Source of the DNA: a bacterium
Lineage (GTDB): Bacteria > Pseudomonadota > Alphaproteobacteria > Micavibrionales > UBA2020
Direction: 5' to 3'
Length of the DNA: 64,000 bases
Assembly: GCA_029945425.1 (NCBI GenBank)
Contig: JAQSDV010000001.1
Span: 1 to 64,000, forward strand
Notes under the pieces: model-generated
The model's input: the letters and a program-made list of their open reading frames with translations, nothing else
What the model was told of the DNA's origin: nothing
Databases searched by the model: none
Shown here: positions 59,536-64,000 of the stretch, piece by piece
How positions within the stretch are numbered: the stretch's first letter is position 1
Layout: each line of letters starts with the position of its first letter
Position numbers and translations under genes: made by a program

Positions 59536-60572
59536 GGCTTCCTCGTGAAGCTGGCGGTTTTCGGAGCGAGGACAGGGCGGGTCAGGATGCCGGTTTCGCG
59601 CGCCACCGCGTTCACCTGTTCGCGGAATTCCTGGGCGAGGCGCAGGATCTTTTCCTCGGACTGCAGCAGATAGGTCGGCACATCATCCCAGCTGGCGAAT
59701 ACGCCGTGGTCGGTGCGCAATTCGCGAAATGTTTTCGGCGCATGCTCGAAATCGCGGATGCCGGGGTTGCCGACGGTATTGAAAATACCGGACAGGTTTT
59801 CGGGCGCGCCCTCCATCGTTTCCAGCTTGTTGTTCTCGACGATATAATCGCCCCCGACGTTTTTGGGGCCGTGGCGCAGGTCTTTCAGCTCGTTGTCCTT
59901 GCAGTTGAAGCCGCCGGCGATATCGGGCGTCGCGCCCTCCAGCGATTCAAGCCCGTTATTGCCGCAGAAGAAATTACCGCCGACATATTTGGGCGTGCCG
60001 TACATGTTTTTCATCGGCACGCTGAAAATGTAATAGCCGCCATTCACGATCACGCCCGTCAGGTCGGGCAGCAGATCGCGATCATTGAAATCGACATCGC
60101 CCATCACGATCACTTCGCCCCCGCGGCGGCGGTAGGGGATGTTGTTGAGGCGCAGGTTGTTTTCGGGGCTGCCCGGCGCAACCGGCTGCTTTTCAAACGG
60201 ACCGCTCACGGCCGTTTTCGAGCCCAGCAGGTCGCGCGCGCGCTTGAGCACTTCGTTGTCCAATTCTACCATCGCGGTCATTGGCAAACGGCGGCGGACT
60301 TCCGGAATGAATTCTTCGTTATAGCGGCGCATCGCTTCCTGCGCGGCCTGATACGCCACGCCGCCGCTGACGGGGCGATAGCCGATTTCCTCCGCCAGTT
60401 TTTGCACCAGCGCGGTGTCGGCGGGCGCCCGGTCGAGCGCGTCGAAGATTCCTTGAATTTTATCGGCCTTGTCGGCGATTTCCTGCCCCGTGGCAAAAGG
60501 CTCGCTTTCGGCGGCGACGCGCATTTCCAGCCAGTCGCCGATATCGCCGGCGATGTGCAGCGGTGCGGCCAT
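59532..60572 (-). CDS. repeat protein with C-terminal tag APKTASFTRK
   Basis: The product is 346 residues. The front (1-120) is helical and includes RRYNEEFIPEVRRR, which matches KRRYDEEYIPEAVRR in the protein at 60572. Then come about five units, for example YGTPKYVGGNFFCGNNGLES and LEGATPDIAGGFNCKDNELK, rich in Asn and Gly with Cys in two units. The end domain leads to APKTASFTRKP (336-346). It overlaps the next gene by four bases and the previous one by a base. Confidence 0.8.
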   Translation of the reverse strand: MAAPLHIAGDIGDWLEMRVAAESEPFATGQEIADKADKIQGIFDALDRAPADTALVQKLAEEIGYRPVSGGVAYQAAQEAMRRYNEEFIPEVRRRLPMTAMVELDNEVLKRARDLLGSKTAVSGPFEKQPVAPGSPENNLRLNNIPYRRRGGEVIVMGDVDFNDRDLLPDLTGVIVNGGYYIFSVPMKNMYGTPKYVGGNFFCGNNGLESLEGATPDIAGGFNCKDNELKDLRHGPKNVGGDYIVENNKLETMEGAPENLSGIFNTVGNPGIRDFEHAPKTFRELRTDHGVFASWDDVPTYLLQSEEKILRLAQEFREQVNAVARETGILTRPVLAPKTASFTRKP

Positions 60573-61009
60573 TACATTTCCGCCTTGTTGCGGCGGAACG
60601 ATGCGGTGGGCGGCGCGACCAGCTGCCCGCCCAGTTTTCCGGTGGTGGCCGTGATTTCGGAGACAGTGTTGCGCAAGGTTTCGGCATTGTGTTCCACGAT
60701 CACCTGCGGCACCTGCCCCTGCAGGGCGGGGTAATTGGCGAAAAACGTAAGGGGGTTATGCAGCAGACTGCCATACGATTCCACACCGTTGAGATAGGCG
60801 GTTTCGGCGGCGCTCGTGGTCTGTTCCGCACGGCGCACGGCTTCGGGGATATATTCCTCATCGTAGCGGCGCTTCAGCTCATGCCTTGCATCCTCGTAGT
60901 CGCCCTTGGGTATGGCTGACGCGGCATTGAAAAAATCCGCGACGCTCCCGGCATCGCTGGGGTTGTGGTGGATGGCGCTCATCAATTTTTCAAGCGGGGA
61001 GACGGACAT
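60572..61009 (-). CDS. helical protein with C-terminal tag APPTASFRRN
   Basis: The product is 145 residues. KRRYDEEYIPEAVRRAEQTT (about 46-65) matches the front of the 59532 protein, and the C-terminal AETLRNTVSEITATTGKLGG leads to VAPPTASFRRNKAEM. It lacks the leucine-rich repeats, so it is a short form of the same family. It starts four bases after the 61014 gene. Confidence 0.75.
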   Translation of the reverse strand: MSVSPLEKLMSAIHHNPSDAGSVADFFNAASAIPKGDYEDARHELKRRYDEEYIPEAVRRAEQTTSAAETAYLNGVESYGSLLHNPLTFFANYPALQGQVPQVIVEHNAETLRNTVSEITATTGKLGGQLVAPPTASFRRNKAEM

Positions 61010-61013
61010 GGGA

Positions 61014-61301
61014 TCATCCGGCCTTCAACTGGAATGCGACGGGCTTGCCGAGGTTGCGCGTGACTTCGCCCTTCACATCATTGCCAGCTGCGTCCTTTGC
61101 GGTGAAAGGCGCTGCATATAGGGTGAAAACCGGTGCGGCGGTTTTGAAGCGTTCGCCGCGCGTTACCTTTACGTCGGTATAGCCTTCGTTCTTCAGCGTG
61201 GTCGTGGCATTGGTGGCTTCGGCCGCTTCCCAGAGGTTCGCGCCGCCGATGGCGGTGACGACGGAGAAGGCGGCAATCATGACTGTGGCTGCTTTGGACA
61301 T
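61014..61301 (-). CDS. small exported protein leading the tag operon
   Basis: The product is 95 residues with an N-terminal hydrophobic segment (about 4-22) as signal peptide or anchor. The rest is beta-like and charged (TLKNEGYTDVKVTRGERF, then APFTAKDAAGNDVKGEV). It ends AFQLKAG without the tag. A GGGAGA site precedes the ATG. It is the first gene of the operon reaching to 58570. Function is unknown. Confidence 0.65.
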   Translation of the reverse strand: MSKAATVMIAAFSVVTAIGGANLWEAAEATNATTTLKNEGYTDVKVTRGERFKTAAPVFTLYAAPFTAKDAAGNDVKGEVTRNLGKPVAFQLKAG

Positions 61302-61451
61302 GTGAATCTCCCTTACAAAAACAAAAATATGTGTTTTATCCGGGTGCAGGGTAAGGCCGCGCGAGAAACATCAAATCGCGCCGCGGTAGTGGCACGGGGC
61401 ATGGCAGATAAACTATCAAACTCCGACAGTTATGTCAAATAAAACTTGAAA

Positions 61452-62675
61452 TTAATCAAGGAATCTAAAGGTTAAGGCCTTGAGATAGCCCGTTTCCGGC
61501 AGCATCGGATGGATGGGGTGGTCGGCGCTGGCCCCTGCTACCTTGATCAGCTGGTACGGGCGGCCCGATTTCTGCACCGCGCCCGACACGGTGTCGATCA
61601 GCTCGTAGGTTTCGGCGTGGTGGGAGCAGGAGGCGAAGAACAGGAAGCCTGCGCGCTCCACCAGCGGGATCGCGAGGCGGGCAAGTTTCTGGTAGCCCTT
61701 CATGCCGGGGCCGTGATCCTTGCGCGACTTGATGAAGGCAGGCGGATCGACGCAGACGACATCATATTTGCGGCCCATGCTGGCGAGCTTTTCCATGACG
61801 TCGAAGGCTGCGCCCTCGGTCGTCTGGCATTTGGCAGAGACATCGTTCAGCGCGGCGTTTTTCTCGACCATCTTCAGCGCCTCGGACGAACTGTCGACAA
61901 AGGTCACGTTCTGCGCGCCGTTGCGCGCCGCCATGATGCCGAAACCGCCGGTATGGCAGAACACATCGAGCAATGATCCGTCGCGCGTCAGTTGCGACAC
62001 CCAGCGGCGGTTTTCGCGCTGGTCGAAGAACCAGCCGGTTTTCTGGCCCTCCAGCACATTCGCATAGAATTTCGCGGCGCCGTCATGCACCTCGACCAGT
62101 TTGTCGTCGAGCGTGCCGTGGATGACCTTGACGTATTTTTCGAGGCCTTCGGTTTCGCGGGCGTTGCTGTCATTGCGCAGGACGATGGCGCGGGGCTTCA
62201 GCAACGCTTTCAGCGCGGCCTCCACATGCGGCCACAGCATTTCCATGCCAGCGGTGTTCACCTGTGCCACGATCACATCGCCGAAGCGGTCGACGATCAA
62301 ACCCGGCAGCCCGTCGCTTTCCGCATGGATCAGGCGGTAATAGGGCTGGCCGAACAGTTTGTCGCGATAGACAACCGCGTTTTCGATGTAGTGATGGATA
62401 AAAAATTTCTCGATCTTCTCTTCCTGCTTCAGCGTCAGGATGCGGCCAACCAGCTGCGGCTTCGGGTTGTAATAACCGCGCCCGACGAAATCGCCTTTGT
62501 CGCGCGTGAAATCGACGATCGTGCCGGGCGGAATGTTTTCGGCCGCTTTCGCATTGATGACTTCCGACCTGAATACCCACGGATAACCCATGCGCAGTTT
62601 ACGCACCGATTGTTCGTTGAGGCGAACCGCCGACGGCACTTCGACGACGGGCATAGGCAGGAGAGAGTCGGTCAT
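61452..62675 (-). CDS. class I rRNA methyltransferase, RlmI-like
   Basis: The 407-residue protein has an N-terminal PUA domain (RKLRMGYPWVFRSEVINAKA), an EEHAD-like middle and a methyltransferase domain with DVFCHTGGFGIMAARNGAQN (motif I) and CVDPPAFIKSRKD (motif IV). RlmI methylates C1962 of 23S rRNA in E. coli; this is a member of that family. I use the ATG at 62675, which overlaps the sirtuin stop by four bases, over an upstream start at 62705. Confidence 0.9.
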   Translation of the reverse strand: MTDSLLPMPVVEVPSAVRLNEQSVRKLRMGYPWVFRSEVINAKAAENIPPGTIVDFTRDKGDFVGRGYYNPKPQLVGRILTLKQEEKIEKFFIHHYIENAVVYRDKLFGQPYYRLIHAESDGLPGLIVDRFGDVIVAQVNTAGMEMLWPHVEAALKALLKPRAIVLRNDSNARETEGLEKYVKVIHGTLDDKLVEVHDGAAKFYANVLEGQKTGWFFDQRENRRWVSQLTRDGSLLDVFCHTGGFGIMAARNGAQNVTFVDSSSEALKMVEKNAALNDVSAKCQTTEGAAFDVMEKLASMGRKYDVVCVDPPAFIKSRKDHGPGMKGYQKLARLAIPLVERAGFLFFASCSHHAETYELIDTVSGAVQKSGRPYQLIKVAGASADHPIHPMLPETGYLKALTFRFLD

Positions 62676-63376
62676 TTGAGGGATTCCAGAATTTGTTCGA
62701 CCCATACTGGCACAATTTCCGTAGCATTGCCATAGCGCTGGTCATGAAAGGCCGAGGCGATATTCGACGGCGCGAGGTTGATTTCCAGCGTTTGCGCCCC
62801 CGCCCCTTGCGCCACCTCGACAAAACCTGCCGCCGGATAGACGTTGCCGGAGGTGCCGATCGCCACGAACAAATCGCATTGCACGAGGGGCGGATAGATA
62901 TCATCCATGTAGAGCGGCGTTTCGCCGAACCACACCACATGCGGGCGCAAGCCCCCTGCTTTCGAACAGACCGGGCAGACGGTCGATGCATCGAAATCGG
63001 CGTCCCAGTCGGCAAGGCCGAGGCAGGCGGTGCAGCGCGCCTTGCGCAGCTCCCCATGCATCGGCAGCACGCGCAAACTGCCCGAACGCTTATGCAAATC
63101 ATCGATGTTCTGCGTCACCAGCAGGAAATCATCGCCCAGCGCGCGTTCCAGTTTCGCCAGCGCCACATGCGCGGCGTTCGGCTGGATATCGGGCTGCATC
63201 AACTGGCTGCGGCGTGCGTTGTAGAAGCGGTAGACAAGATCGGGGTCATGCGCGAAACCTTCCGGCGACGCCACATCCTCGATCCTGTGTTCTTCCCACA
63301 AGCCGTCGGACGCGCGGAAGGTGCGAATGCCCGATTCCGCCGAAATCCCCGCCCCTGTCAGAACCACCACGCGCAT
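62672..63376 (-). CDS. cobB: NAD-dependent protein deacylase, sirtuin (CobB-like)
   Basis: The 234-residue sirtuin has LTGAGISAESGIRTFR (NAD site), TQNIDDLH, catalytic H107 in PMHGELRKARC, and zinc cysteines C115, C118, C134 and C137. Y52 and R55 form the YxxR motif of the class III sirtuins that also remove succinyl groups. It is the first gene of an operon with the RlmI-like gene. Confidence 0.95.
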   Translation of the reverse strand: MRVVVLTGAGISAESGIRTFRASDGLWEEHRIEDVASPEGFAHDPDLVYRFYNARRSQLMQPDIQPNAAHVALAKLERALGDDFLLVTQNIDDLHKRSGSLRVLPMHGELRKARCTACLGLADWDADFDASTVCPVCSKAGGLRPHVVWFGETPLYMDDIYPPLVQCDLFVAIGTSGNVYPAAGFVEVAQGAGAQTLEINLAPSNIASAFHDQRYGNATEIVPVWVEQILESLK

Positions 63377-63432
63377 ACTTGAAACAAAGCCTTTGCTGCT
63401 GCACTATCCATTGAATTCAACCGGAGATTAGC

Positions 63433-63777
63433 ATGTATTTGATGGCGATAAAAATAGCGATTTCGGCGGTCGTGATCGCCTTTTCGTCGTGGCTGGCGGG
63501 CAAGCGGCCCGACCTTGCGGGATTTATCATCGCGCTGCCGATCAGCACATTACTGGTGCTGGCGTTTTCCTACGGCGAATATAAAGACCCGCAGAAATCG
63601 GTCGATTTCGCGCTGAGCATCCTGACCGCAATCCCCATGTCGCTGTTGTTCTTCATCCCCTTCCTGCTGGCGAAGAAATTCCCGATGCCGTTCTGGAGCA
63701 TGTATGCGTCGGGCATCGTGTTGATCGCCATCGGATATTTAGTCCACGCCTATATCATGAAGAATTTCGTGCAATGA
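63433..63777 (+). CDS. four-span membrane protein (DUF3147-like)
   Basis: The product is 114 residues with four hydrophobic segments. LAGKRPDLAGFIIALPISTL matches the DUF3147 pattern of small membrane proteins. GGAG precedes the ATG. Its stop overlaps the O-methyltransferase start by four bases. Function is unknown. Confidence 0.8.
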   Translation: MYLMAIKIAISAVVIAFSSWLAGKRPDLAGFIIALPISTLLVLAFSYGEYKDPQKSVDFALSILTAIPMSLLFFIPFLLAKKFPMPFWSMYASGIVLIAIGYLVHAYIMKNFVQ

Positions 63778-64000
63778 AAACGCGCCAGCAATATATCCAC
63801 GATCTGTTCGCGCATGAACCCGCAGCCTTGCGTGCCATCCGCGCCGCCATGAATGATCCCGACGACCAGATCAGCGTGCCGCCCGAAGATGGCCGGTTGT
63901 TGCAATTGCTGGTCAGCATGTCGGGCGCGAAGAAGATTGTCGAGATCGGCACCCTCGGCGGTTATTCATCCACATGGATGGCGCAGGCATTGCCGGACGA
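63774..64000 (+). CDS. O-methyltransferase, family 3, 5' part (runs off the window end)
   Basis: The first 75 residues are present. IVEIGTLGGYSSTWMAQALP is motif I of the caffeoyl-CoA-type O-methyltransferases, preceded by the helix MSGAKK. The start ATG overlaps the previous stop. The rest of the gene lies beyond base 64000. Confidence 0.85.
   Translation, partial: MKTRQQYIHDLFAHEPAALRAIRAAMNDPDDQISVPPEDGRLLQLLVSMSGAKKIVEIGTLGGYSSTWMAQALPD

Noticed and set aside
58570..60572. Prophage remnant, because of the phage-type leucine-rich repeats
   Set aside because: No phage structural, replication or integration gene is near and the genes share a C-terminal tag with a cellular gene array.

Overview
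The window looks like part of an alphaproteobacterial chromosome of fairly high GC content. The evidence is a 16S rRNA 5' end with an alphaproteobacterial-type start, a plant/alphaproteobacterial-type glutamate-cysteine ligase, a leucine/methylcrotonyl-CoA catabolic set, UbiA, RlmJ, RsmE and a DUF47-Pit phosphate system. A Micavibrionales- or Rhodospirillales-like lineage is a guess; the 16S fragment is too short to decide it. No prophage core, integrase, transposase, CRISPR array or tRNA was seen.

Layout: 1-751 holds the start of an rRNA operon on the minus strand, its hairpin-rich leader and a clean promoter. 905-2245 has three small paralogous proteins and a nucleotidyltransferase-like protein. 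2306-15300 carries leucine degradation in two minus-strand blocks (HMG-CoA lyase and the biotinylated methylcrotonyl-CoA carboxylase subunit; then methylglutaconyl-CoA hydratase and the carboxyltransferase subunit). Between the blocks lie three paralogous HExGH zincin-like genes, a PQQ-type sugar dehydrogenase and a SAM-hydroxide adenosyltransferase-like gene. 15394-21758 holds paired membrane proteins, an ankyrin protein, a pirin, and three genes carrying four copies of an unrecognised helical domain. 21933-27331 has TldD, two pseudopilin-like genes, palindromic repeats, small secreted proteins and a cytosine-deaminase-like enzyme.

27468-32857 is the most unusual region: eight consecutive, translationally coupled paralogues of about 220 residues, each ending in a short basic tag close to AP-x-T-A-x-F-R-R-K. 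The same tag ends three proteins at 58570-61009, two of which are built of repeat units resembling phage-type leucine-rich repeats. I infer that the tag is a portable C-terminal signal (sorting, secretion or docking) used by a lineage-specific protein set, possibly effectors or cell-surface proteins; nothing in the window proves this.

32970-54811 is mostly ordinary housekeeping (aldo-keto reductase, nitronate monooxygenase, CBS protein, GshA, RsmE, UbiA, MazG-like, Pit, spermidine-synthase-like membrane protein, HU, Uup, DsbA, ABC exporter, DgkA, cold-shock protein, RlmJ). 54878-58545 includes an AT-rich secreted protein, a TetR regulator with three operator copies, and ankyrin and small proteins. 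61452-64000 holds an RlmI-like methyltransferase, a sirtuin, a membrane protein and the start of an O-methyltransferase. Several genes appear to be leaderless, with the -10 box exactly seven bases before the start codon.
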